Source of the DNA: an uncultured Alphaproteobacteria bacterium
GTDB lineage: Bacteria; Pseudomonadota; Alphaproteobacteria; Reyranellales; Reyranellaceae
Direction of reading: 5' to 3'
DNA length: 7,596 bases
NCBI GenBank assembly: GCA_903929895.1
Contig: CAIYWM010000394.1
Coordinates: 1 to 7,596, forward strand
The notes under the pieces were generated by a model. That model did no database searches and was not told the origin of the DNA. It was given only the letters and a program-made list of their open reading frames with translations. Positions 1 to 5,610 of this stretch are shown here, piece by piece (the stretch's first letter is position 1; every line of letters begins with the position of its first letter). Both the position numbers and the translations under genes were made by a program.

Positions 1-678
1 CTCGATCGTCGATACCCAGAAGCCACCGACCGTGAAAATCACGAGCGCAGCGAGGCCGCCGGCGATCGCGGCACGCCGGGCGCGGCTGCCGATCGGGTCG
101 TCCGCGCCGCCGGCGAGGCAGGAGCCGCCCATGTAGACCGCGAGCGCGACCGACATCAGCCCGCACAGGATGGCGAAGGGGTTGAACAGCCACAGGAAGC
201 TGCCGGTGTAGTAGGACGTCAGGCGCCAGTCGAAATGGAACGGCACGCCCTGCAGCACATTGCCGATCGCCGCGCCGAACACCACCATCGGGACCAGGCC
301 GCTCACGAACAGCGCACCATCCCAGACGCCGCGCCACGCCGGCGAGGCCAGCTTGCTGCGGTACTCGAAGCCCAGGGGCCGCAGGATCATGCTCCACAGC
401 AGCACCAGCATGACGATGTAGAAGCCGGAGAAGGCCGTCGCGTAGACCAGCGGCCAGGCGGCGAAGATCGCGCCACCGCCCAGGATGAACCACACCTGGT
501 TGCCGTCCCAGTGCGGACCGATGACGTTCAGCGCGACGCGCCGTTCCGAGTCGGTGCGCCCGACATAGCGCAGCAGGGTGCCGACGCCCATGTCCATGCC
601 GACCATCGCGCCGATGCCCGTCAGCAGCACGCCGAGCAGGACCCACCAGACGACCAGGAGAATCATGTAGGTTTCCAT
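1..678 (-). CDS. cydB: cytochrome bd ubiquinol oxidase subunit II (partial, C-terminus beyond left edge)
   Basis: This is the second subunit of the membrane quinol oxidase that reduces oxygen to water. CydB pairs with CydA and holds no haem in the well-studied enzymes. The 226 visible residues begin METYMILLVVWW and show the CydB landmarks: GMDMGVG around residues 27-33 with Asp29, PHWDGNQVW around 55-63 with Trp57 and Asp58, AFSGFY, RPLGFEYRSK, GNVLQGVPF and YYTGSF. The order and spacing match Escherichia coli CydB closely. About six hydrophobic helices are visible. Full-length members have roughly 335-385 residues, so about a third is missing beyond the left edge. The ATG at 678 is preceded by a purine-rich GAGGGAGA ribosome site. 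It starts 12 nt after the cydA stop, so the two genes are almost certainly co-transcribed. Any small cydX gene would lie outside the window. Confidence 0.96.
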   Translation of the reverse strand, partial: METYMILLVVWWVLLGVLLTGIGAMVGMDMGVGTLLRYVGRTDSERRVALNVIGPHWDGNQVWFILGGGAIFAAWPLVYATAFSGFYIVMLVLLWSMILRPLGFEYRSKLASPAWRGVWDGALFVSGLVPMVVFGAAIGNVLQGVPFHFDWRLTSYYTGSFLWLFNPFAILCGLMSVALAVYMGGSCLAGGADDPIGSRARRAAIAGGLAALVIFTVGGFWVSTIE

Positions 679-690
679 GACGTGTCTCCC

Positions 691-2277
691 TCACTGCGCC
701 GCGAGTTTGCGGCCGGCCGACGGAAGGCCGACGGCCGCGGCGTGACCGGCGCCGTGTTCATCCGGTCCCTTCCGGATGAACAGGAGCATCAGGTAGATCT
801 CGACGATCGCGAAGGCGGTGTAGAGCAGGATGAAGCCCGACAGCGAGAACACCATGTAGGCGACGCTATGGGTCGACGCCGAAAGCCAGGTCGGCAGCAT
901 CTCGTTCACGGTCCAGGGCTGTCGCCCGACCTCGGCGACCAGCCAGCCGAACTCGCAGGCGAGGAACGGCACCGGCACCATCAACAGGGCGGCCCACTGG
1001 AACCATCGTTGCCGCTCGACCTGGTTGGCGAGCGTCATGAGCGTCGCCAGCACGAGGTAGGCCAGCATCAGGAGACCGAAGGCCACCATGATGCGGAACG
1101 ACCAGAAGACGATCGAGACGTCGGGGATGGTGTCGCGCGCGGCGCGGGCGATATCGGCGTCGGTGATCTTCGAGAGATCGCCCTGGGGAGCGTAGCGCAG
1201 CACGAGAAAGCCGTAGCCCACGTCCGCGCCATGAGCCTTGAACTGGGCGAGCGCGGCTTCGTCGCGGGGATTGGCGCTCAGTTTCTCCATCGCCTGAACG
1301 GCCGGGATGCCGTTGCGGATGCGCTCCTGCGCCTGGACCTGGAGTTGGTCGATCGCAGGCACCACACCGTCGAGAGAATGCGTGACCAGGATCGACAGCA
1401 TCGCGGGAATCTGGACCGTGAAGTAATTCTTCTGCTCGGCCTGGTTCGGAAAGGCGATGGCATTGAAGGCCATCGGCGCCTTCTCGGCGGTCCACAGGGC
1501 CTCCATGGCCGCGAGCTTGGTCGGCTGGACCTTGGCGCCGACATAGCCCAGCGCATCGCCCAGCGTGATCACACCGGCGCCGCCCAGCATGCCGAACACC
1601 GCCGCGACGCGGAACGAGCGGCGGGCGAGATCGAGATGGCGGTTTTTCAGCATGTACCAGGCGCTGATGCCGCAGACGAAGATGGCCGCCGTCACGTAGC
1701 CCGCGAGCACGGTGTGGACGAACTTGGACTGGGCATCGGAGTTGAAGAACAGCGCCCCGAAGTTCTGCAGTTCCATGCGCATGGTGATGGTGTTGAACTC
1801 GGCGCCCTGCGGATGCTGCATGAAGCTGTTCGCAACCAGGATCCACAGCGCCGAGAAGTTCGATCCCAGCGCGACGGCATATGTCACGATGAGATGCTGG
1901 GCCTTGGACATCTTGTCCCAGCCGAACACCATCAACCCGATGAACGTCGATTCCAGGAAGAAGGCCATCAGGCCCTCGATCGCGAGGGGCGCGCCGAACG
2001 TGTCGCCGACGAAGCTCGAATAGAAGGACCAGTTGGTGCCGAACTGGAACTCCATGGTGAGGCCGGTGGCGACACCCAGGGCGAAGTTGATCAGCAGCAG
2101 GCGGGTCCAGAACTGGGCCATCTGCTTGTAGATCTCGCGGCCCGTGGTGACGTAGATCGTCTCCATTACCGCCAGCAGCACGGTGAGGCCGAGCGTCAGC
2201 GGCACGAACAGGAAATGGTAGAGGGCCGTGGCGGCGAACTGCGCGCGCGACAAGTCCACGACGAGATCATTCACCAT
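691..2277 (-). CDS. cydA: cytochrome bd ubiquinol oxidase subunit I
   Basis: This is the catalytic subunit of cytochrome bd oxidase. It sits in the cytoplasmic membrane, oxidises quinol and carries haems b558, b595 and d. The 528-residue length is close to that of E. coli CydA (522). Conserved residues visible here include His21 (family b595/d-site ligand), Glu101 and Glu109 in the APLAIEGLMAFFLEST stretch, His188 (FVHT) and Met397 (FRIMVAFG), the family b558 ligands, and the GRQPW motif at 451-455. Lys254 and Glu259 lie in the quinol loop. The loop from about 255 to 380 is long, as in the E. coli-type enzyme rather than the short-loop cyanide-insensitive type. The ATG at 2277 is preceded by GGGGGAGAGGG, a good ribosome site; a GTG codon follows it directly. 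It is the first gene of the cydAB pair and is transcribed away from the NlpC/P60 gene. Confidence 0.97.
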   Translation of the reverse strand: MVNDLVVDLSRAQFAATALYHFLFVPLTLGLTVLLAVMETIYVTTGREIYKQMAQFWTRLLLINFALGVATGLTMEFQFGTNWSFYSSFVGDTFGAPLAIEGLMAFFLESTFIGLMVFGWDKMSKAQHLIVTYAVALGSNFSALWILVANSFMQHPQGAEFNTITMRMELQNFGALFFNSDAQSKFVHTVLAGYVTAAIFVCGISAWYMLKNRHLDLARRSFRVAAVFGMLGGAGVITLGDALGYVGAKVQPTKLAAMEALWTAEKAPMAFNAIAFPNQAEQKNYFTVQIPAMLSILVTHSLDGVVPAIDQLQVQAQERIRNGIPAVQAMEKLSANPRDEAALAQFKAHGADVGYGFLVLRYAPQGDLSKITDADIARAARDTIPDVSIVFWSFRIMVAFGLLMLAYLVLATLMTLANQVERQRWFQWAALLMVPVPFLACEFGWLVAEVGRQPWTVNEMLPTWLSASTHSVAYMVFSLSGFILLYTAFAIVEIYLMLLFIRKGPDEHGAGHAAAVGLPSAGRKLAAQ

Positions 2278-2329
2278 CGATCAGCCCTCTCCCCCTACTC
2301 ACGCGCCTGGAGAGACCGCCAGACACCGT

Positions 2330-2342
2330 GTGAACATATCAC
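2330..2342. promoter_or_regulatory. inverted repeat upstream of cydA, candidate operator
   Basis: GTGAACATATCAC is a perfect inverted repeat with GTGA/TCAC arms and a 5-nt spacer, 53-65 bases upstream of the cydA start. The arms resemble half-sites of the CRP/FNR regulator family. However, the spacing is one base shorter than the CRP consensus and the arms do not match the FNR consensus TTGAT-N4-ATCAA. The palindrome is seen directly. A role in oxygen or redox control of cydAB is inference from its position. Confidence 0.3.
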
Positions 2343-2354
2343 TTCCAGAGGCCT

Positions 2355-2367
2355 GGTTGCTGCAACC
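2355..2367. promoter_or_regulatory. 6-1-6 palindrome upstream of cydA
   Basis: GGTTGC-T-GCAACC is a perfect palindrome with 6-bp arms around one base, 78-90 bases upstream of the cydA start. Its centre is 25 bp from the centre of the GTGA/TCAC repeat. On the minus strand it contains TTGCAG, a possible -35 element, with TGATAT 18 nt further downstream as a weak -10. It may be an operator overlapping the cydA promoter, but no known regulator motif is matched with confidence. Confidence 0.3.
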
Positions 2368-2445
2368 CTGTCGACGCACCCGCCACGGCGTCGCAGTCTT
2401 CATGACCAAGCGATGAATGAGTGTCTGGATGGCCGTGCGGCAAGG

Positions 2446-2742
2446 TCACAGCCGGGTTGTCGTACTCTCGCGATCGACCATCGTCGGCTGTCTTGCCTTT
2501 GGGCCCCCGCCGCCAACGCGGAATGGACCGTCGTGGGACGTCAGAGCGATGCGATTGCGATGCATCGGCACGGCGCCGCGGATTTGATGGCCGTCGAAGC
2601 CGATCTCATCAGCCGTGCGCAAAATCTGGCCCGAAGCGACGTCGATCAAGAGGCCACCCCTGCGCGCCGTGCTCGCGCTGGAAAGCCGCCCCGGGAAATC
2701 CACACTCCCGCGAATCGTTCGCATATGAAGTGAAAATGACAT
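2446..2742 (-). CDS. possible small hypothetical protein (weak)
   Basis: This 98-codon frame fills the middle of the cydA-nlpC gap. In favour of coding, residues 30-71 read like a folded protein (for example LLIDVASGQILRTADEIGF), and by my count 33 of those 42 codons end in G or C, the bias expected of real genes here. Against it, no ribosome site precedes the ATG at 2742 or the in-frame ATG at 2724, the first codons are AT-rich, and both ends of the translation look random. I do not recognise a family. It could be a real short gene with a start inside the frame, a decayed remnant, or chance. Confidence 0.2.
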   Translation of the reverse strand: MSFSLHMRTIRGSVDFPGRLSSASTARRGGLLIDVASGQILRTADEIGFDGHQIRGAVPMHRNRIALTSHDGPFRVGGGGPKARQPTMVDRESTTTRL

Positions 2743-2800
2743 TATTATTCAAATGCTTACCGCACCTGTGACGATTGTGGCAAATATGCAACATTTGTTG
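2724..2800. promoter_or_regulatory. AT-rich promoter-like stretch upstream of the NlpC/P60 gene
   Basis: By hand count about 65% of these bases are A or T, against roughly a third in the rest of the window. It ends 75 bases before the NlpC/P60 start and contains a 5-bp inverted repeat, CAAAT/ATTTG, at 2781-2797. I cannot assign clear -35 and -10 boxes. Its position and composition make it the likely promoter or upstream activating region of the rightward gene. Confidence 0.35.
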
Positions 2801-2832
2801 GACGGATAAGGCAGGCTCCGCCACTATGCCTT

Positions 2833-2845
2833 TGGCCGTCGGCCA
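2833..2845 (+). promoter_or_regulatory. 6-1-6 palindrome in the probable 5' leader of the NlpC/P60 gene
   Basis: TGGCCG-T-CGGCCA is a perfect palindrome ending 30 bases before the start codon. It is followed by a second small symmetric element, TTGGTTCCAA (2853-2862), that abuts the AGGGGA ribosome site. It could be an operator if it lies near the promoter, or a weak leader structure if transcribed. The symmetry is seen; the function is unknown. Confidence 0.25.
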
Positions 2846-2875
2846 CCTGGCATTGGTTCCAAGGGGAATGATTTA

Positions 2876-3622
2876 ATGACTTTGAGAAACGGGCGCGGCA
2901 CCACCTCAAACGTACAGACGATCCTCAAGGCGACGACTTATTCGATCACGGTCCTGGCGGCCGTGGCTCTCTTTGGAGCGGCAGGCACCCTGTCGCCCGC
3001 CTCGGCGCAGGCCAGCAAGGCGCCTCCCAAGGCGAAGATCAAACCGGTGGCCAAGGCCGCCCCGGCCGATCCGACGGATCGGATGGCCGACGAGCTCAAT
3101 GCCAGATGGCAGCAGGACAACGGCGCTGCGTTCTCCGGCTTCAACGCCGCGACACCCGCTCCTGCTTCCGGCGCCAACACGGCGGTGACCCCGGCCGCCT
3201 TCTCCACCGGCCCGGCAGGCGCCGCAGCGGCAAAGGGCACCGGCGAATGGGGCGACCGCCTCGTGTCGCGGGCCATGAATTACCTCGGCACGCCCTATCG
3301 CTACGGCGGCATATCGCCGAGCACGGGCTTCGACTGCAGCGGCTTCGTCTACTATCTCTACGGTGCGGTGTTCGGACAGCGCATCCCGCGCATGCCCCAT
3401 GACATGGTGCGCGAGGCCACGCCGGTTGCCCGCAGCGACCTGCAGAAGGGCGACCTGGTGATGTTCGGCTATCGCGGCGCCATCACCCATGTCGGCATCT
3501 ACAGCGGCAACGGCCAGTTCGTGCACGCCACGCATCGCGGCTCGCCGGTCATGGTGACGTCGCTCGACGCCGACTACTACAACACCCGCTACCTGAAGGC
3601 TGTCCGGCTCGCGCCGCAGTAA
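2876..3622 (+). CDS. secreted NlpC/P60 family peptidoglycan endopeptidase
   Basis: This is a cysteine peptidase of the NlpC/P60 family. Family members cleave peptide bonds in the stem peptides of peptidoglycan, often at D-Glu-meso-diaminopimelate. The 248-residue protein has an N-terminal signal peptide: basic residues up to Lys18, a hydrophobic core around 22-39, and probable cleavage after PASA (about residue 44). A low-complexity Ala/Pro/Lys linker runs to about 120. The catalytic domain spans about 122-248, with YRYGG at 141-145, the nucleophile Cys154 in FDCSGF, His205 in THVGIY, and the third polar residue His217 in FVHATH. All three catalytic positions are present, so the enzyme should be active in the periplasm. 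The ATG at 2876 follows AAGGGGA with 8-nt spacing; an ATG at 2868 runs into a stop after two codons. It appears to be a single-gene unit. Substrate specificity and partners are not visible. Confidence 0.92.
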   Translation: MTLRNGRGTTSNVQTILKATTYSITVLAAVALFGAAGTLSPASAQASKAPPKAKIKPVAKAAPADPTDRMADELNARWQQDNGAAFSGFNAATPAPASGANTAVTPAAFSTGPAGAAAAKGTGEWGDRLVSRAMNYLGTPYRYGGISPSTGFDCSGFVYYLYGAVFGQRIPRMPHDMVREATPVARSDLQKGDLVMFGYRGAITHVGIYSGNGQFVHATHRGSPVMVTSLDADYYNTRYLKAVRLAPQ

Positions 3623-3635
3623 CGACGCCCCGCCT

Positions 3636-3660
3636 CGCCGTATCGCCAACCGGTACGGCG
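3636..3660 (+). terminator. hairpin after the NlpC/P60 gene
   Basis: A 10-bp stem (one G-U pair) closes a CCAAC loop 14 bases after the stop codon. The arms are CGCCGTATCG and CGGTACGGCG. The position and stability fit a transcription terminator, but no run of T follows, so it is not a classical intrinsic terminator. It may instead protect the 3' end of the mRNA. Confidence 0.45.
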
Positions 3661-3718
3661 GAGTGACGCCGACCTCTCCGCCCGGCAATAATGACGCCGG
3701 AAAAAACGGAGAAGAAGA

Positions 3719-4783
3719 ATGCCGGCGTCGTACGAAACCCATCGCAAGCAGCTCGAACTGATTCTCGAGGCCTGGGGCATGCCGAAGGAGACGGCGGCCG
3801 GCACCGCCGAGATCATGAGCTGGGCCGACCTGCATGGCATCGACACGCACGGCATCTCGATGGTGCCGCCCTATGACGAGCGCCGGCGTGCCGACAAGCT
3901 TAACATCCGCGCCGAGCCGAAGGTCGTGAAGGAGACGCCCGTCTCGGTGCTGGTCGACGGCGGCGGCGGCCTCGGCCATCCCGCGGGCCGCCGCGCCATG
4001 GAGATCGCCATCGACAAGGCGAAGAAGACCGGAATCGGCGTGGCGGCGGTGCGCAACTCCGGTCACTTCGGCGCCTGCGGCTTCTACGTACTGCAGGCCG
4101 TCGACGCCGGCTTCATCGGCATGGCAACGACCTCGGCCAGCGGCATCAACATGGCGCCGACCAACGGCGCGCAGGCCCGCCTCGGCACCGACCCGATCGC
4201 CTTCGCCGCCCCCGGCAAACCGGGCCAGCCGTTCCTGCTCGACATGGCGACCACCACGGTCGCCGCAGGCAAGATCCGCAACAAGGCGAACGAGAAGCTG
4301 CAGACGCCAACCGGCTGGCTGGTGACCAAGGACGGGCTGCCCAGCACCGATCCGCACGAGGTCAGCAAGGGCGGCTACATGACGCCGCTCGGCGGCACGC
4401 CCGAAGGCAGCAGCCACAAGGGCTACGGACTCGGCGCCATGGTCAACATCCTGAGTTCGGCGCTGTCGGGCGGGCTGATGGTGACGGACCCGACGCGCAA
4501 CACGCGGCCCGGCCCGATCGACATCGGTCATTTCTTCCTGGCGATGGATCCCGGCATGTTCCGCGACACCGCCGATTTCCAGGCCGACGTCGCCGCCTTC
4601 TGCGACACGCTGCGCGCCACGCGGCCCGCCGATCCGGCGAAGCCGGTGCAGGTGGCGGGCGATCCCGAGCGCCGCATCGCCGCCGCGCGGATGACGACCG
4701 GCATCCCCGTCGGTCCCAACCTGCTCGCCCAGGTCAAGCAGGTCGCGCTCGCCTCGGGCGCAGAGTGGATCATGGAGGGCTGA
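3719..4783 (+). CDS. Ldh family (malate/L-lactate dehydrogenase type 2) NAD(P)H-dependent oxidoreductase
   Basis: This belongs to the Ldh_2 superfamily, which includes sulfolactate dehydrogenase ComC, ureidoglycolate dehydrogenase AllD and 2,3-diketogulonate reductase. These enzymes interconvert 2-hydroxy acids and 2-oxo acids (or imino acids) using NAD(P)H, with a fold unlike the classical Rossmann dehydrogenases. The 354 residues are a normal full length. Motifs in order are the helical N-terminus; LHGIDTHGIS at 38-47 with the presumed catalytic His44; RNSGHFGACGFY at 112-123 with His116; LGTDPIAFAAP at 155-165; FLLDMATT at 172-179; and SSHKGYGLGAMV at 231-242. The ATG at 3719 has GGAGAAG 4 nt upstream; an earlier ATG at 3691 is in another frame. 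The true substrate cannot be chosen from the sequence. A small membrane-protein gene follows at once, suggesting co-transcription. Confidence 0.9.
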   Translation: MPASYETHRKQLELILEAWGMPKETAAGTAEIMSWADLHGIDTHGISMVPPYDERRRADKLNIRAEPKVVKETPVSVLVDGGGGLGHPAGRRAMEIAIDKAKKTGIGVAAVRNSGHFGACGFYVLQAVDAGFIGMATTSASGINMAPTNGAQARLGTDPIAFAAPGKPGQPFLLDMATTTVAAGKIRNKANEKLQTPTGWLVTKDGLPSTDPHEVSKGGYMTPLGGTPEGSSHKGYGLGAMVNILSSALSGGLMVTDPTRNTRPGPIDIGHFFLAMDPGMFRDTADFQADVAAFCDTLRATRPADPAKPVQVAGDPERRIAAARMTTGIPVGPNLLAQVKQVALASGAEWIMEG

Positions 4784-4791
4784 CGGCGCGA

Positions 4792-5253
4792 ATGCCCTCC
4801 TCATGGCAGCCCTCCCCAGCGAGGCTACTGCCCGCCAATCCCGCGCTCTACGACGGACCGCTGCTTTCCTTCTGGGTGGCGATCGTCTGGCTCGGCATCA
4901 TCACCGTGCGCTCCTGCATCCATCTGCTGGCGCCCGACGGGGGCGCGCAGTCGATCGCCACGATCGACGTCGCGGGCCTGGATGGCGGCTCGAACATCGT
5001 GGCGGTCTTCGGACAGTGGGGTGCGATCCAGCTCCTCCTCGCCCTGCTGCTCTGGGTGCTGCTGCTGCGCTGGCGCGGAACGGTGCCGCTCGTGCTGCTG
5101 GTCTTCACGCTCGAGCCCGTGTTGCGCGGCCTGGCGGGACACCTCAAGCCGGTGACGACAATGGGCACGGCCCCGGGCGCCGCCCTCAACTGGCTGACGC
5201 TGCCGGTCATGGCGTTCTTCCTCTATCTGTCGCTCTGCCCGGCCCGTCGCTGA
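4792..5253 (+). CDS. hypothetical four-helix membrane protein
   Basis: I do not recognise a family. From the ATG at 4792 the protein has 153 residues and four probable membrane helices, at about 24-46, 74-93, 97-115 and 130-149. A polar segment (about 47-73, with LDGGSN) lies between the first two. The end, SLCPARR, is basic and probably cytoplasmic. Conserved-looking polar spots are QWG at 75-77 and EP at 108-109. The start is uncertain. The ATG has GGAGGG 12 nt upstream, a rather long spacing, while an in-frame GTG at 4765 would overlap the end of the Ldh gene and add nine polar residues. The gene begins 8 nt after the Ldh stop, so the two probably share a transcript. A link to its neighbour's function is only inference. 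Confidence 0.72.
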   Translation: MPSSWQPSPARLLPANPALYDGPLLSFWVAIVWLGIITVRSCIHLLAPDGGAQSIATIDVAGLDGGSNIVAVFGQWGAIQLLLALLLWVLLLRWRGTVPLVLLVFTLEPVLRGLAGHLKPVTTMGTAPGAALNWLTLPVMAFFLYLSLCPARR

Positions 5254-5259
5254 CCGCTC

Positions 5260-5272
5260 ACCTCGACGAGGT
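5260..5272. terminator. small hairpin between convergent genes
   Basis: ACCTC-GAC-GAGGT can fold with 5-bp arms in the 18-base gap between two convergent stop codons. The right arm touches the stop codon of the leftward gene. The stem is short and no T run follows on either strand, so it is at best a weak bidirectional terminator. Confidence 0.2.
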
Positions 5273-5598
5273 TACCTGATCGGCGAAAGCATGACTTCGC
5301 CCGTGGGCTTGAAGCGGACGCCATAGCTCGCGCCGTTCAGGCACACGGCCGTCAGCACGGCGTCGTATTCGACCCGTCGCGGAGATTCGATCCTGTGGAT
5401 GCCGGTGCAGGAAGCTCGGTCCTTGACCAGGGCCTCCATCACGACCGTCTTCAAGCGAGGCATCAGACTTCGGTCATCGGGCGACGGAACGCCGAACACG
5501 GCGACGATCTGGGCCGCCATCCAGCCCGGCGCCACGTACAGGCCCGTTCCCACGAGTCCGATCAAGAGGACCATGAGCATTCCGACGAGCTTCCCCAA
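5272..5598 (-). CDS. small N-terminally anchored hypothetical protein (TTG start)
   Basis: The family is not recognised. The 108 residues begin with one hydrophobic segment (about 4-24), a membrane anchor or signal sequence without a clear cleavage site. A soluble part of about 75 residues follows. It contains two cysteines, Cys64 and Cys86, which could form a disulphide if the domain faces the periplasm, and a C-terminal stretch (YGVRFKPTGEVMLSPIR) that looks like a beta hairpin. The start was chosen at TTG 5598 because GGGGGAG lies 6 nt upstream; in-frame ATG codons at 5580 and 5574 lack such a site and would trim the anchor's n-region. The gene starts 12 nt after the CoA-transferase stop, and its ribosome site touches that stop codon, so it is probably the last gene of that transcript. 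Confidence 0.7.
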   Translation of the reverse strand: MGKLVGMLMVLLIGLVGTGLYVAPGWMAAQIVAVFGVPSPDDRSLMPRLKTVVMEALVKDRASCTGIHRIESPRRVEYDAVLTAVCLNGASYGVRFKPTGEVMLSPIR

Positions 5599-5610
5599 GA
5601 ATGACTCCCC

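Larger units (their letters stand above)
2278..2875. other. divergent intergenic region between cydA and the NlpC/P60 gene
   Basis: This stretch of about 600 bases separates two divergent genes and must hold both promoters. The cydA side contains two short palindromes. The middle holds one weak minus-strand ORF (2446-2742). The right end is AT-rich and leads into a good ribosome site. No RNA gene, transposase remnant or long repeat was seen. Several other reading frames are open here on both strands, but they have arginine- and serine-rich translations without domain character and no credible ribosome site. Confidence 0.7.

Noticed and set aside
235..2733. An 832-codon open frame on the plus strand opposite cydB and cydA
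   Set aside because: It is antisense to two certain genes. Its translation is rich in Arg, His, Gln, Asp and Glu with no domain character, and long antisense frames are expected in GC-rich genes whose sense codons rarely produce reverse-strand stops.
2446..2742. The small minus-strand frame as a PilZ-domain protein
   Set aside because: The RxxxR and D/NxSxxG motifs of PilZ are not present in the right order, so no family name is justified.
2421..2771. A 116-codon plus-strand frame in the cydA-nlpC gap
   Set aside because: The translation is Arg/Ser/Pro-rich and disordered-looking, with poor codon bias and no ribosome site.
3691..3876. An ATG-initiated frame starting before the Ldh gene that might be a leader peptide
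   Set aside because: It has no ribosome site, runs far into the Ldh gene in another frame, and the Ldh start has its own good site.
2906..4804. A 632-codon open frame on the minus strand opposite the NlpC/P60 and Ldh genes
   Set aside because: It is a shadow for the same reason: it runs antisense through two clear genes and the gap between them, with an Arg/Gly/His-rich translation and no recognisable motif.
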